Positions 30,222 through 40,382 are shown, counted from the stretch's first letter. The stretch: 64,000 nucleotides of DNA from Acidobacteriota bacterium (GCA_020850715.1 JADZED010000039.1:26776-90775), one strand, 5' to 3'. Notes: generated by a model from the letters alone, not told the origin. A program made the numbers and translations.

Positions 30222-30754
30222 GGCGCCGGGCTGTCGCCGCCGCCCTTCCCGCGGCGGCCGTTCTCGCGCTCGCGAGACCCGCCGGGGCGGCGCAGCCGGC
30301 AAAACCGCCGCCCGCCCTCGTCGATCAGGTGATGGCGGACACGAACCTGAAGACGCAGGTGTCGCTCGCGCTCGACAATGGCTACGGGGTCGGCCTGAAT
30401 TCCTGGGACGGCCGGCTGACCGACATCCGCCGCCAGGTGACGGGGCGCCAGATCGACTTGAATGGCGATCGCACGCCGGAATGGCTCGTGCTGGTGCAGA
30501 GCCACATCACGTGCAGCGAGACCCAGATCGACTGCCGCCTGCTCGTTTACACGCCGGAGGGTGGCGGCTTCCGGCGCGTGTGGGCCGCCTACCGCCTCGG
30601 CACCGGTCCGGTGATTGGCGGCCGCCAGTTGGGCGAGGTAACAGCCGGCCCCGGACGCACCAATGGCTGGCTCGACCTGTCGTGGCGCTCGATGGCACCC
30701 TCGACACGCGGCCAGACGATCGCGCTGAAGTTCGATGGCCGGGAGTACCGGTGA
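30218..30754 (+). CDS. Secreted hypothetical protein
   Basis: 178 residues with a clear signal peptide (RRRAVAAALPAAAVLALARPAGAAQ). The mature part contains DLNGDRTPEWLVLVQSH, which resembles an FG-GAP/EF-type Asp-rich loop, and a Cys pair (HITCSETQIDCRL) that could form a disulfide in the periplasm. ATG at 30218 overlaps the preceding stop. Family and function unknown. Confidence 0.65.
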   Translation: MRRRAVAAALPAAAVLALARPAGAAQPAKPPPALVDQVMADTNLKTQVSLALDNGYGVGLNSWDGRLTDIRRQVTGRQIDLNGDRTPEWLVLVQSHITCSETQIDCRLLVYTPEGGGFRRVWAAYRLGTGPVIGGRQLGEVTAGPGRTNGWLDLSWRSMAPSTRGQTIALKFDGREYR

Positions 30755-30851
30755 ACCCCGGGGACCAGGAGCGCAGGAGATCTGCCCTCGACAGGAGGCC
30801 AGGGCAGCTTGCGCCTCACCGCGAGTTGCATGTGCGCCCGAGCCATGCGCA

Positions 30852-30885
30852 GGAGAAAGGGGAGCCAGGATGTCCCCCCTTCTCC
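30852..30885. terminator. Hairpin between convergent transcription units
   Basis: GGAGAA (30852-30857) pairs with TTCTCC (30880-30885) and GGGGA (30859-30863) with TCCCC (30873-30877), giving a long stem between the secreted protein gene (ends 30754) and the convergent cyclophilin gene (ends 30905). It could terminate in both directions; a T tract is lacking. Confidence 0.5.
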
Positions 30886-30904
30886 GGAGCTCGGGCAAGA
30901 GGCA

Positions 30905-31984
30905 TCACCGGCGCTCAATCGTCACCGATCGAAGCTCGATCCTCGTCGCCGGCGTCTCTGTGCCCGGCTCGCGCGGCGCCGCCTCGATCGCGTCCACCGT
31001 CGACAGACCGTCGACCACGCGGCCAAACGCGGTATAGACGCCGTCGAGCGCCTTCGACTCGGCCGTGCAGATGAAGAACGAGGTCTGTGCGCTGTCTTCC
31101 GCATCGCCTCGCGCCATCGACACGATCCCTCTCACGTGCTTCGTATCGTTGAATTCGGGCGCCAGGTCGTGCACGAGCGCCTGCTGTTTCGCCGTCAGCG
31201 GAACGCTGCGGGTCGAAAGCGCGCCCGTCTGGATGACGAAGCCGGGCGCGACGCGATGGAACGCCATGCCGTTGTAGACCCCCGCGGCCGCCATCCGCAT
31301 GAACTGCCGGACCGTATTGGGCGCCTTGTCGACGAGGAACTCGATCGTGATCGGTCCCGCGCTGCTGTCGAGCACGGCGCGATAGGTCCCGAGCTGCGCG
31401 GCGGTCTCGTTCACGAACGGTTCCGGCGGCGTGTCCCGGATGGTCACGCGCGTGATCGCGACGCGCTCGGTGGCCAGCCCCTTGGCGTCCACCGGCGTCG
31501 CCGAGATCTTCTGCAGCACTTCGATCCCCTCGGCGACGTGGCCGAAGACGGTGTACTGGTTCGCGAGCGCCGGCTGGTCGGCGAGGACCACGAAGAACTG
31601 CGCGCCCGCGCTGTCGGGCTTGCCGGGTACCAGCACGGCGGCCACCGACCCGGCCGTCATCGAGGTGGCGCGCGGGTCGGCCTTCACGGCGTTCAACCCG
31701 CCCGTCCCGTACCGTTCGCGCTTTGCCGGGTCCTTCGAGAGCGGGTCGCCTCCCTGCACCATGCCGTTGCGAATCACTCGGTGGAAGGTCGTGCCCTCGT
31801 AGGCGCCCAGCGCGGCGAGATCCGTGAAGTAGGTGACGTAGTTCGGCGCGGACTCCGGCGCGAGATCGATCACGAAGGTGCCGGCGGTCGTCTCGACGAC
31901 CGCCTGCCTGGGCGAGGCGACCGGCTGGACGGCGAAGAGCAGCGAGACAGTCCACGACAGGACGGAGGTGAACGAGCTCGTCAT
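30905..31984 (-). CDS. Exported protein with two cyclophilin-type peptidyl-prolyl isomerase domains
   Basis: 359 residues. A hydrophobic N-terminus (VLSWTVSLLFAVQPVAS) is consistent with export. Domain 1 (about 27-180) has FHRVIRNGMVQGGDP and QFFVVLADQPALANQYTVFGHVAEG. Domain 2 (about 195-355) has FHRVAPGFVIQTGA and the FFICTAESKALDGVYTAFGRVVDG segment. Both keep the catalytic Arg in FHRV and the Gln of the VQGGD/IQTGA motif, so both may be active. Single-domain PPIases are more usual; duplication within one polypeptide is less common. It overlaps pgsA (ATGA). Confidence 0.9.
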   Translation of the reverse strand: MTSSFTSVLSWTVSLLFAVQPVASPRQAVVETTAGTFVIDLAPESAPNYVTYFTDLAALGAYEGTTFHRVIRNGMVQGGDPLSKDPAKRERYGTGGLNAVKADPRATSMTAGSVAAVLVPGKPDSAGAQFFVVLADQPALANQYTVFGHVAEGIEVLQKISATPVDAKGLATERVAITRVTIRDTPPEPFVNETAAQLGTYRAVLDSSAGPITIEFLVDKAPNTVRQFMRMAAAGVYNGMAFHRVAPGFVIQTGALSTRSVPLTAKQQALVHDLAPEFNDTKHVRGIVSMARGDAEDSAQTSFFICTAESKALDGVYTAFGRVVDGLSTVDAIEAAPREPGTETPATRIELRSVTIERR

Positions 31985-32541
31985 TTGTCTGCGGCCTCGA
32001 TGATGCGCTGGGCGTGCCAGATGTAGTGCAACGCCGACGCGATCGTGATGGCGAGCGACGCATAGATGGCCAGGTCGACCAGCGCCGACTGGTGCTCGAG
32101 ATAGTTGAACAGCATCGCGAGCACCGCCGTCGCGATGTAAGTCGCCGTCGCCGCCTTCCCCAGCATCGTCGGCTTGAAGGTGAGCCGTCCAATCGCCAGG
32201 TTGAGGACGATCACCGTCAGGACGATGCCGACGTCGCGGAAGATGACGAGCACCGTCAGCCAGACCGGCAGGCGATTGGCGAGCCCGAGGCCCGGCAGCG
32301 TGAGGACCACGAAACTGGTGGCGAGCAGGAGCTTGTCGGCCATCGGATCGAGCCACGCCCCGAGCGTCGTGCGCTGGCCGGCGCGCCTGGCGATCAGGCC
32401 GTCCAGCATGTCGGTGAGGCCGGCCGTCACGAAGGCGCAGAGCGCCCAGCCGAGATGGCCGTACCAGACGAGGATCGCGAAGGCCGGCACCAGCAGCATC
32501 CGCAGCAGCGTGAGCTGGTTCGCGGCGGTGAGCGTGCTCAT
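31981..32541 (-). CDS. pgsA: CDP-diacylglycerol-glycerol-3-phosphate phosphatidyltransferase
   Basis: Membrane enzyme for the committed step of phosphatidylglycerol synthesis. 186 residues with the CDP-alcohol phosphotransferase motif DGLIARRAGQRTTLGAWLDPMADK (DG-x2-AR-x8-G-x3-D-x3-D) and several hydrophobic helices. ATG at 32541 overlaps the stop of the TPR lipoprotein gene (ATGA), and its own stop overlaps the cyclophilin start in the same way. Confidence 0.93.
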   Translation of the reverse strand: MSTLTAANQLTLLRMLLVPAFAILVWYGHLGWALCAFVTAGLTDMLDGLIARRAGQRTTLGAWLDPMADKLLLATSFVVLTLPGLGLANRLPVWLTVLVIFRDVGIVLTVIVLNLAIGRLTFKPTMLGKAATATYIATAVLAMLFNYLEHQSALVDLAIYASLAITIASALHYIWHAQRIIEAADK

Positions 32542-33905
32542 GGCGAGGTGCGGCCGGCGGCCGGCTGACCGGCCAGCGTCTCGAGTCGGCCGATCACCTC
32601 GATCGCCTCGGCGCCAGCAACCGGACGGAACGGCTGAAACGCGCCGGCCGGGTCGGTCGTCATCACGCCAGAGGCCACGGCCGCCGAGGCGGAGGGATAC
32701 GCGAGGTGGCCGGGCGAGAGGTCGGTGAAGGAGCGGCGCGCCGATTCCCACCCGGCCGCCGCATCGGGACGACGCTCGCCGATCCGCGAGAGCAGGCGCG
32801 CCACCGCCTGGGCCAGGTCCGCGCGGCGGACGATCGCGGTGGGCTGGAACGCGTGGTTGTCGAACGGCGCCATCACGCCCGCCCGGGCGACCGCCATGAT
32901 CCACGGCAGCGCCCAGCTCAATCGAACGTCGGTGATGACCACGGCGCCGCGGCCGTGGGCCTCGAGCAGCGGGGCGAGCCGGACGCCGATGAGCGCGGCC
33001 AGATCCGCGCGCGTGAGCTGCGACGCCGCGCCAATCGCGCGGTACTCGGCAGGCAGGCGTGCGAGATCCGCCCGCGCGCGGATGGCATCGATCTTCCGGG
33101 CGAGCGCGGGGGACGGATCGATGCGGCTGGCGGACGCGTACGCCGACTCGGCGCCGGCAAGGTCGTTCCGTCCTGCGAGAAGATCGCCGATCTGCTCGAG
33201 CGACCCGGCATCGGCCGGGTCGAGCTCGACGGCACGGCGCAGGTGCTCGAGCGCGGCATCCAGGTCGCCGCGCTGGCGCTCGACGATTCCGAGCTCGCGA
33301 TACAGGTAGGGGCTGTCTGGCGAGCTCGCCAGCGCGTCGGTGTAGGCCGCGATCGCCTCGGCGGTCCGCCCCTCCTGCGCCGCCCGGCGGGCCGCCGCGA
33401 GACGCTCCTGCAGCGTCCGGAACTTCAACACGTCGATCCGGCGGCGCAGGTCGACCAGCGACGGATCGGCTGCGACGGCGGCCTCGAAGGCGGCCATCGC
33501 TTCGGCGCCGCGGTGGAGCGCCAGCAGCGCCTCCCCACGCCCTGCCAGCGCGGGAGCGTAACCGGCCGCCTGCGTCAGGACGCGATCGAAGGTCTGCAGC
33601 GCGGCCGCGGCCTCGCCGGCGGCGAGATCCACGTAGCCGAGGGTCGCAGAGGCGGGATAGAACGCCGGCGACGCGTCGAGCGCCGCTTCGACCTCGCGCG
33701 ATGCGTTCCGCAGGTCGCCGGCCTGCAGGAACTGCCAGGCCCGGTCGCTCGCGACCTCGGCGCGGCCGCCCGAGCCGCCCGACGGCAGCGACGGCCTGAT
33801 GTAGTCCGGGAACTTCGGGGCAGCGACGACCGGCAGCGGCACGCTGCGCGCGCAGGCCGCCAGCAGGCACGTGGCACCAAGGACCAGAGCAAGGACACGC
33901 CGCAT
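32538..33905 (-). CDS. TPR lipoprotein with C-terminal SLH-like repeats
   Basis: 455 residues. The N-terminus VLALVLGATCLLAACARS has a lipobox (LLAAC) for lipidation. Residues about 50-270 form tetratricopeptide repeats (AWQFLQAGDLRNASREVEAAL, YRELGIVERQRGDLDAALEHL, IGDLLAGRNDLAGAESAYASA). The C-terminal third resembles surface-layer-homology repeats (TRADLAALIGVRL, AVARAGVMAPFDNHAFQPTA, RADLAQAVARLL, SFTDLSPGHLAYPSASAAVASGVM). It is probably a periplasmic or outer-membrane scaffold. It starts 10 bases after the hflX stop and is coupled to pgsA. Confidence 0.8.
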   Translation of the reverse strand: MRRVLALVLGATCLLAACARSVPLPVVAAPKFPDYIRPSLPSGGSGGRAEVASDRAWQFLQAGDLRNASREVEAALDASPAFYPASATLGYVDLAAGEAAAALQTFDRVLTQAAGYAPALAGRGEALLALHRGAEAMAAFEAAVAADPSLVDLRRRIDVLKFRTLQERLAAARRAAQEGRTAEAIAAYTDALASSPDSPYLYRELGIVERQRGDLDAALEHLRRAVELDPADAGSLEQIGDLLAGRNDLAGAESAYASASRIDPSPALARKIDAIRARADLARLPAEYRAIGAASQLTRADLAALIGVRLAPLLEAHGRGAVVITDVRLSWALPWIMAVARAGVMAPFDNHAFQPTAIVRRADLAQAVARLLSRIGERRPDAAAGWESARRSFTDLSPGHLAYPSASAAVASGVMTTDPAGAFQPFRPVAGAEAIEVIGRLETLAGQPAAGRTSP

Positions 33906-33915
33906 CGAAGAAATC

Positions 33916-35214
33916 TTACCTCCCGTCCTCCACCCGCGCCACCAACCGGCGCGGCACGTCGGCGACGATCGCGACCCGGCCTCCGCACGTCTCGTGCACC
34001 AGAACGCGGCCGTGGCGATAGACAAGGGCCATGCGGAGGCGATCGCCCTCGTCGGCCGGATCGAACGTCAGCGTGACGCGGCGCACGTCGAGCGCGAGAC
34101 GCGACGTGATGGTCTCGACGAGGTCGTCGATCCCCTCCCGCTCGCGCGCCGATAGAAGCCGCGCGTCGGGGGCCCGTTCCCGGAGGCGCCGGCGCTCGTC
34201 GGACGTCAGCAGGTCGCACTTGTTGTAGACGTCGAGCCGTGGCACGTCGCCGGCGCCCATCTCGGTCAGCACGCGCAGCACGGCATTCATGCGCCGGTCG
34301 CGATCGGGCGCCGCCGCGTCGACGACGTGCAGGATCAGATCGGCCTCGGCGACCTCTTCCAGCGTGGCCCGGAAGGCGGCAACCAGCGTGTGCGGCAGCC
34401 GGTCGATGAAGCCGACGGTGTCCGACACGAGCAGTTCGCGGCTGTCCGGCAGGCGCACCTGCCGCACCAGCGGATCGAGCGTGACGAACGGCGCATCGGA
34501 GGCCGCGGCGTCCGACCGCGTGAGCACGTTGAACAGCGTCGTCTTGCCCGCGTTGGTGTAGCCGACCAGCGCCGCCGTCGGCACCGAGGCCTTGTGCCGC
34601 CGCGCGCGGAGCCGCTCCCGGCGGCGGCGCACGTCCTGGATGGCGCTGGTCAGCGCGTGAATCCGCGCGCGGATCCGCCGCCGGTCGGTCTCGAGCTTGC
34701 TCTCCCCCGGACCGCGCGTGCCGATGCCGCCGCCGAGGCGCGACAGCGCCGCGCCGGCGCCGACCAGCCGCGGCAGCAGGTACTCGAGTTGCGCGAGCTC
34801 CACCTGCAGTTTGCCTTCACGGGTCCGCGCGCGCCGCGCAAAGATGTCGAGACTCAGCTGCGTGCGATCGACGACCTTGCACCCGGTGGCCTCCTCGATC
34901 TGCCGGAGCTGGGCGGGCGAGAGCTCGTTGTCGAAGACGACGAGATCGACGTCCATCTCGGCAGCCGATGCCGCCAGGGTCTCGAGCTTGCCCCTGCCCA
35001 GGAAGGTAGAAGGATCGGGCGTCCGGCGTTCCTGCAGCATGCGCAGGACCACGCGGGCACCGGCGGCCTCCGCGAGGCCGGCCAGTTCCTCGAGCGATCG
35101 CTCGGCCTCGAGACGCCGGACGCGGCCGGAGATCAGGCCGACGAGCGCGGCGCGCTCGGCGCCGGCGCCTGCCCGGGCTACCCGCGCGCGAGACATGCCT
35201 GCACCAGATCCCAT
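33916..35214 (-). CDS. hflX: Ribosome-associated GTPase HflX
   Basis: Splits stalled or heat-damaged ribosomes. 432 residues with the HflX N-terminal domain (FLGRGKLETLAASAAEMDVDLVVFDNELSPAQLRQIEEATGCKVVDRTQLSLDIF region), the glycine-rich linker LSRLGGGIGTRGPGESKLETDRR and the G domain (GYTNAGKTTLFN, DTVGFI, NKCD). It overlaps the YrdC-domain gene by 37 bases. The MGSGAGMSRARVA start is used; an ATG seven codons in is possible. Confidence 0.95.
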   Translation of the reverse strand: MGSGAGMSRARVARAGAGAERAALVGLISGRVRRLEAERSLEELAGLAEAAGARVVLRMLQERRTPDPSTFLGRGKLETLAASAAEMDVDLVVFDNELSPAQLRQIEEATGCKVVDRTQLSLDIFARRARTREGKLQVELAQLEYLLPRLVGAGAALSRLGGGIGTRGPGESKLETDRRRIRARIHALTSAIQDVRRRRERLRARRHKASVPTAALVGYTNAGKTTLFNVLTRSDAAASDAPFVTLDPLVRQVRLPDSRELLVSDTVGFIDRLPHTLVAAFRATLEEVAEADLILHVVDAAAPDRDRRMNAVLRVLTEMGAGDVPRLDVYNKCDLLTSDERRRLRERAPDARLLSAREREGIDDLVETITSRLALDVRRVTLTFDPADEGDRLRMALVYRHGRVLVHETCGGRVAIVADVPRRLVARVEDGR

Positions 35215-35813
35215 GGAACGGCCCCGGCCCGGACGAGCCGCGGCGCCGGGCCGTCGACGTCGACGATCGTCGACGGCGGGCCGCCGGGCGCCATGCCGGC
35301 GTCGAGCAGGAAGTCGATGCGCGCGCCGAGCGTGCGCTCGACGACGTCGGGGTCCGCGGTGGCCGGCACGCCGCTCGGGTTCGCACTGGTCGCGGTGATC
35401 GGCCGGCCCGCCTCCAGGCAGACCGCGCGCGCGACCGCGCTGGCGGGCACCCGGACGCCGACGCGTCCGGTGCCGGCGTGGACCTCCGGCGCGAGCGCGC
35501 GCGGCGCCCGCAGCAGAAGCGTCAGCGGACCGGGCCAGAACGTCGCGCCGAGCCGCTCGGCGGCCGCCGACAGCGGTGCGATCGACGCTCGGATCTGCCC
35601 GGCATCGGCCGCAATCAGCGGGAGCGCCCGTTGGGCGGGGCGGCCTTTGGCCTCGTAGAGATCGTGAACCGCGGCGGGCAGGAACGGGTCCACCGCCAGG
35701 GCGTAGAGCGTGTCGGTCGGCAGCGCGACGATGCGGCCGCGCAGGATGCGCGCCGCCGCTTCCTGCACCGCGTCGCGGTGCGGCGCCTCGGGATTGACGA
35801 AGACGCGGCGCAT
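35178..35813 (-). CDS. Threonylcarbamoyl-AMP synthase (Sua5/YciO/YrdC)
   Basis: Makes threonylcarbamoyl-adenylate for t6A37 modification of ANN-decoding tRNAs. 211 residues with the YrdC-domain motifs IVALPTDTLYALAVDPF, YEAKGRPAQRALPLIAA (KxR), FWPGPLTLLLRA and RPITATSANPSGVPA (SxN). It has no C-terminal Sua5 domain, so it is the short TsaC form. ATG at 35813 is chosen since the sequence before it, up to the glpX stop at 35828, is noncoding. Confidence 0.92.
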   Translation of the reverse strand: MRRVFVNPEAPHRDAVQEAAARILRGRIVALPTDTLYALAVDPFLPAAVHDLYEAKGRPAQRALPLIAADAGQIRASIAPLSAAAERLGATFWPGPLTLLLRAPRALAPEVHAGTGRVGVRVPASAVARAVCLEAGRPITATSANPSGVPATADPDVVERTLGARIDFLLDAGMAPGGPPSTIVDVDGPAPRLVRAGAVPWDLVQACLARG

Positions 35814-35827
35814 GGGGGCCGGCGCGG

Positions 35828-36858
<1,031 letters not shown>

Positions 36859-36859
<1 letters not shown>

Positions 36860-38064
36860 CACCGTCTGTAAGGCGGCAGCTCGCACCGCGTCGGCCGGTC
36901 CGTACGATAGCCCAGCAGGTAATCGGCCTGCATGACTTTGTGGATCTCGCGGGTGCCCTCGTAGATGACGGCACCCTTGCAGTTGCGGAAGAAGCGGCCG
37001 GCCGGATACTCGTCCGAGTAGCCGTTGGCGCCGTGCACCTGCACGCAGTCGCTGGCGGCGCGCTCGGAAGCCACCGTGGCGAACCACTTGGCCAGGCTGG
37101 TCTCGCGGGTGTTGCGGACGCCGCGGTTCTTCAGCCAGCCGGCGCGCTGCCACAGGAGCCGCGACGCCTGGTAGTCGGACTCCATCTGCGCGATCATCTC
37201 CTTCACGAGCTGGTGCTCGCCTATCGGCACGCCGAAGGCGCGGCGCGTCTGCGCGTAGCGCACGCTCGCGTCCCTGCAGGCGCGGATGAGGCCGGTGGCG
37301 CCGGCTGCCACGGTGAAGCGCCCCTGATCCAGCGCGAACATCGCAATCTTGAAGCCTTCGCCGGGCCGCCCGACCAGGTTCTCTTCGGGCACCTCGACGT
37401 CGGAAAAGGCGAGCCAGCCGGTGTCTCCGGCGAGGATGCCCCACTTCTCCTTCATCGGCCCGCTCGAGACGCCTCCAAACGCGCGTTCGACGACAAAGGC
37501 GCTGAGGCCGGAGGGATCGCGCCGCGCCTTCTTCTCGAGATCGGTCCACGCCACGACCAGGAAGCTGTCGGCCACGCCCGCAAGCGAGATCCACGCTTTT
37601 TCGCCGTTCAGGATGTACGCGGCGCCCCGCCGGACCGCCGTCGCCTGCAGGCCGCGCACATCGCTCCCGGCGGCAGGCTCGGTGAGCGCATACCCGGCGA
37701 TCTTCCGCCCCTGCGCCTGCGGCGTCAGATAGCGCCGCTTCTGCTCCGCACTGCCCCAGGCGAGCAGCGTGAGGCAGTTCAGCGCGACGTGCACCGACAC
37801 GATCACGCGCAGCGACGTGTCGATGTACTCCAGCTCCTCGCACGCGAGCCCGAGCGACACATAGTCCATGCCGGCGCCGCCCTGCTCGGGCGGCACGCAG
37901 ACACCGAGCAGGCCAAGCCGCGCCATGCCGCCGAGGACGCGCTCGCGGTCGAAGCGGTGCTGGCGATCCGCCGCCCGTATGTGCGGGGCGACGTCGCGGG
38001 CGCCCCACTCCCGGACCGCCTGCTCGAGCAGAATCTGCTCGTCGCTCGGGCTGAAGTCAAGCAT
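36859..38064 (-). CDS. Acyl-CoA dehydrogenase
   Basis: FAD-dependent alpha,beta-dehydrogenation of an acyl-CoA. 401 residues: the FAD signature [33 protein letters not shown], the dimer/FAD region [43 protein letters not shown] with the catalytic Glu in YEGT. The overall pattern is close to short-chain and glutaryl-CoA-type enzymes. No electron-transfer flavoprotein or other beta-oxidation gene is adjacent, so the substrate cannot be assigned. Confidence 0.92.
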
Positions 38065-38082
38065 GAACGGGGCGGAATCCTA

Positions 38083-38874
38083 TCATGCGCGTGCGACGAC
38101 CCGCACGGCGGCGCCGCGGCCGAGCGCGAGCCGGTCGGCCGCGCTGGATCCGTTGACCGCGACCTCCAGGCAGTCGGTGCTCCCGAACAGCGCGCACACT
38201 CCGCCGGATGGCGCGTCCGCATACGTGGAGACGATCCGTGCGACCTGGTGCGGGCCGACCTGCACCTCGAGCGCACCGGGCGCGAACCGCTCGAGGGTCC
38301 GCCGGTCGATGTTGGTGACGAGATTGCCGAAGCGATCGACCCGCACGACCTCCCCTTCGACGCCCCGCTCGATCTGGCGCGGCTGCGGGAGATCGAGCCG
38401 CACGATCGCACGAACCGCAGGGCCCAGCGCCGACAGGTCGACCCCCCGGGCCAGCCACGCCGCCGCGGGCGCGAAGCGGTCGCGTCCCTCGAACGTGCGA
38501 CTCACGACATCCCGCGCGTAACTGCGCTCGCTGAGATCGACCATCCGCCGCGGCGTCTGCCCGTCGAGCGCCGCCGTCAACACGCCGTTGTCGGGCGCCA
38601 CGAACCGGTACTCGGCCGTCTCCACGGCAAGGCCGCGGCGCGACGATCCGACGCCCGGATCGACGACGACGAGAAAGACGGTGCCTGGCGGGAAATAGCG
38701 GTACGCCGCGGCCAGTTCGAGCGCGCCGGCCGCACGGTCGTGCGGTGGCACTTCGTGCGAGATGTCGACCAGTGTCGCATCTGGACAGATCGACAGCGCG
38801 ACCCCCTTCATCGTGCCTGCGTAGTGATCGCGCGTGCCGAAGTCGGTCAGCAGGGCAATGACCGGGCGGGCCAT
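38083..38874 (-). CDS. SAM hydroxide adenosyltransferase family protein (DUF62)
   Basis: 263-residue member of the fluorinase/chlorinase fold family. Non-halogenating members hydrolyse SAM to adenosine and methionine. The N-terminus VIALLTDFGTRDHYAGTMKGVAL, DISHEVPPHDRAAGALEL, VVVDPGVGSSRRGLAVET and FVAPDNGVLT, then the C-terminal barrel with FGNLVTNID, are all present. Halogenase activity is not indicated. ATG at 38874 matches the family start. Confidence 0.9.
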   Translation of the reverse strand: MARPVIALLTDFGTRDHYAGTMKGVALSICPDATLVDISHEVPPHDRAAGALELAAAYRYFPPGTVFLVVVDPGVGSSRRGLAVETAEYRFVAPDNGVLTAALDGQTPRRMVDLSERSYARDVVSRTFEGRDRFAPAAAWLARGVDLSALGPAVRAIVRLDLPQPRQIERGVEGEVVRVDRFGNLVTNIDRRTLERFAPGALEVQVGPHQVARIVSTYADAPSGGVCALFGSTDCLEVAVNGSSAADRLALGRGAAVRVVARA

Positions 38875-38934
38875 GGGCGGGCTCCAGTATTGCAGAATTG
38901 CGGCATCGCCGGGCCCAAGCCCCGCTCTCGTGTA

Positions 38935-39579
38935 TCAGCTGCCCTTCCGGAAGAGTATTTCCCTGAGGTTGTTCTGCAGCAGGAACGAGTCCGAGACGCG
39001 CAGGCCCGGAAACAGCCGGATGATGTCCCGATTGAGCAGAATCGTCTGCCGCCCGCGCGCGGCGGGGTATGCGCGGTGCTTGAGGTTCACCTCGTCGACG
39101 ATGATGTACTTGGTGTAGCGGGCCTCGCGGGGCTGGGCGGTGCCGAAGAAGCCCAGCAAGGCGCCGTCGGGCCGCAGCACGCGCGTGAGCTGGCCGGCAA
39201 GCGCCTGGGCCGCTGCGCGTTCGAGATGGTCGATCACATCCCAGCAGAGAATGCCGTCGACCTCCCCGTCGGCCTGCGGAAAGCGCCGGGCCAGGAACGC
39301 CGGCAGCTCGTCGAGCCGCCCCTCGCGCACGTGCCGATCGACGTCGGCGAAGATGTCTTCGACGAAGATCTTGCAGCCGAGCTGTTCCCCGAAGAAACTG
39401 ACGTTGCTGCCCACGACCGGACCAAGATCGAGCAGCACCGGCATCTCGCGCGAGGTCAGCGAGGCGAGGAACTTGCGGAGCGCCTTGGTGGCGAAGATCG
39501 GCTCGTCGGCCGGTGCCGACAGCGCTGGCAACGCGTCGGCGTCGAGGCGGCGGGTCGCGATGCGATCGAGCAGGCCCAC
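38935..39579 (-). CDS. Class I SAM-dependent methyltransferase, substrate unknown
   Basis: 214 residues with a Rossmann methyltransferase fold: motif I VLLDLGPVVGSNVSFFGEQLG (near 48-68), motif II KIFVEDIF, motif IV DGILCWDVIDHLE, and motif V/VI LTRVLRPDGALLGFFGT. The C-terminal part (RGRQTILLNRDIIRLFPGLRVSDSFLLQNNLREILFRK) may recognise the acceptor. It lies next to bactofilin on the same strand; a functional link is not apparent. Confidence 0.82.
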   Translation of the reverse strand: MGLLDRIATRRLDADALPALSAPADEPIFATKALRKFLASLTSREMPVLLDLGPVVGSNVSFFGEQLGCKIFVEDIFADVDRHVREGRLDELPAFLARRFPQADGEVDGILCWDVIDHLERAAAQALAGQLTRVLRPDGALLGFFGTAQPREARYTKYIIVDEVNLKHRAYPAARGRQTILLNRDIIRLFPGLRVSDSFLLQNNLREILFRKGS

Positions 39580-39693
39580 GGAATGACTTGAAGGAGGCCA
39601 GAGGTTGGGGCCGAGGATCGGGGACCGGGGTCTGGACGCAGTGCCTCCAACCCTGAGCCCCCGCCTCCGGCTTCCAATCTCCGGAAATGGCTC

Positions 39694-40221
39694 CTACGCG
39701 CCGACGCGCTGGGCGGCAGCCGCCGCGGGGGCGGAGGCCGCCGGCGCCTGCGAGGCCGGTTTGGCCGCCGGCGCCTGGACGCCCTTGCGCTGCATGTCGA
39801 CGCTGCCCCGGAAGTGCGCGCCCTCGGCAATCGCGACGCGCGGCGAGACGATGTCGCCGTCCACCGAGCCGTTGTCGCGGATGTCGACCTTGTCGGTCGC
39901 GGTCACGTTGCCGGTGACCTCGCCCAGCACGATCACCGCCTTCGCGAACACCTGCGCCTTGATGCGTCCGTTCGGTCCGATCGTCAGCACGTGCTCCCTG
40001 AGCTGGATCGTCCCCTCGACGTGGCCTTCGATCGTCAGGTCCTCGCTCCCGTTCAGCTCGCCCTTGATCACGACTGACTTGCCGATGTTCACGATGTCCT
40101 TCTCCATTTGACGGCTCTCTGTTCGAGTCGCGGGAGCTCCGGCAGTTCCTTGCGCAGGTGGCTGCGGCGCCGCCGCTGGTTGTCCGCCGGGGGGTCGGAC
40201 TGCTTCATCCCGTTTCCACAT
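39694..40221 (-). CDS. Bactofilin cytoskeletal protein
   Basis: Polymerising beta-helical cytoskeletal protein. The DUF583 core (about residues 45-140) repeats short turns: VVIKGELNGSEDLTIEGHVEGTIQL, LTIGPNGRIKAQVFAKAVIVLGEVTGNVTATDKVDIRDNGSVDGDI, VAIAEGAHFRGSVDM. Disordered Pro/Ala/Gln-rich tails flank it (PPGGQPAAAPQPP at the N-terminus, AAKPASQAPAASAPAAAAA at the C-terminus). An internal ATG (MEKDIVNIGK) could start a core-only form. It has a good promoter at 40306-40334 and diverges from iscS. Confidence 0.9.
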   Translation of the reverse strand: MWKRDEAVRPPGGQPAAAPQPPAQGTAGAPATRTESRQMEKDIVNIGKSVVIKGELNGSEDLTIEGHVEGTIQLREHVLTIGPNGRIKAQVFAKAVIVLGEVTGNVTATDKVDIRDNGSVDGDIVSPRVAIAEGAHFRGSVDMQRKGVQAPAAKPASQAPAASAPAAAAAQRVGA

Positions 40222-40305
40222 GTGGTCCTCCGCCTGTCGTCCGCTCCCGAGCGCACCAGGTTGATGATGGCCGTGATTGCTGCCGGGGTCGTGGGTGCGA
40301 GCGCC

Positions 40306-40334
40306 AGTATATGGAAGCGCTCATGGGTTGTCTA
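40306..40334 (-). promoter_or_regulatory. Promoter of the bactofilin gene
   Basis: On the minus strand TAGACA (40334-40329) and TATACT (40311-40306) are spaced by exactly 17 bases, each matching five of six consensus bases. The start of transcription would be near 40299, giving a leader of about 80 bases before the ATG at 40221. Confidence 0.75.
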
Positions 40335-40343
40335 GTCCTTTTG

Positions 40344-40382
40344 TTACTGATGGTTAGCGGAAATGATACAATGAACGGTTCA
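40344..40382 (+). promoter_or_regulatory. Extended -10 promoter of iscS with a palindrome at the start site
   Basis: TGaTACAAT (40364-40372) is an extended -10; a weak TTACTG lies at 40344-40349 with 17-base spacing. The expected transcription start (about 40379) is within six bases of the GTG at 40385, so the mRNA is nearly leaderless. A perfect palindrome TGAACgGTTCA (40372-40382) covers the start site and could be an operator. Confidence 0.55.

Noticed and set aside
38083..38874. Fluorinase or chlorinase activity of the DUF62 protein, considered because of the fluoride riboswitch
   Set aside because: The sequence has the features of ordinary SAM hydroxide adenosyltransferases; the riboswitch is 25 kb away and linked to an exporter.
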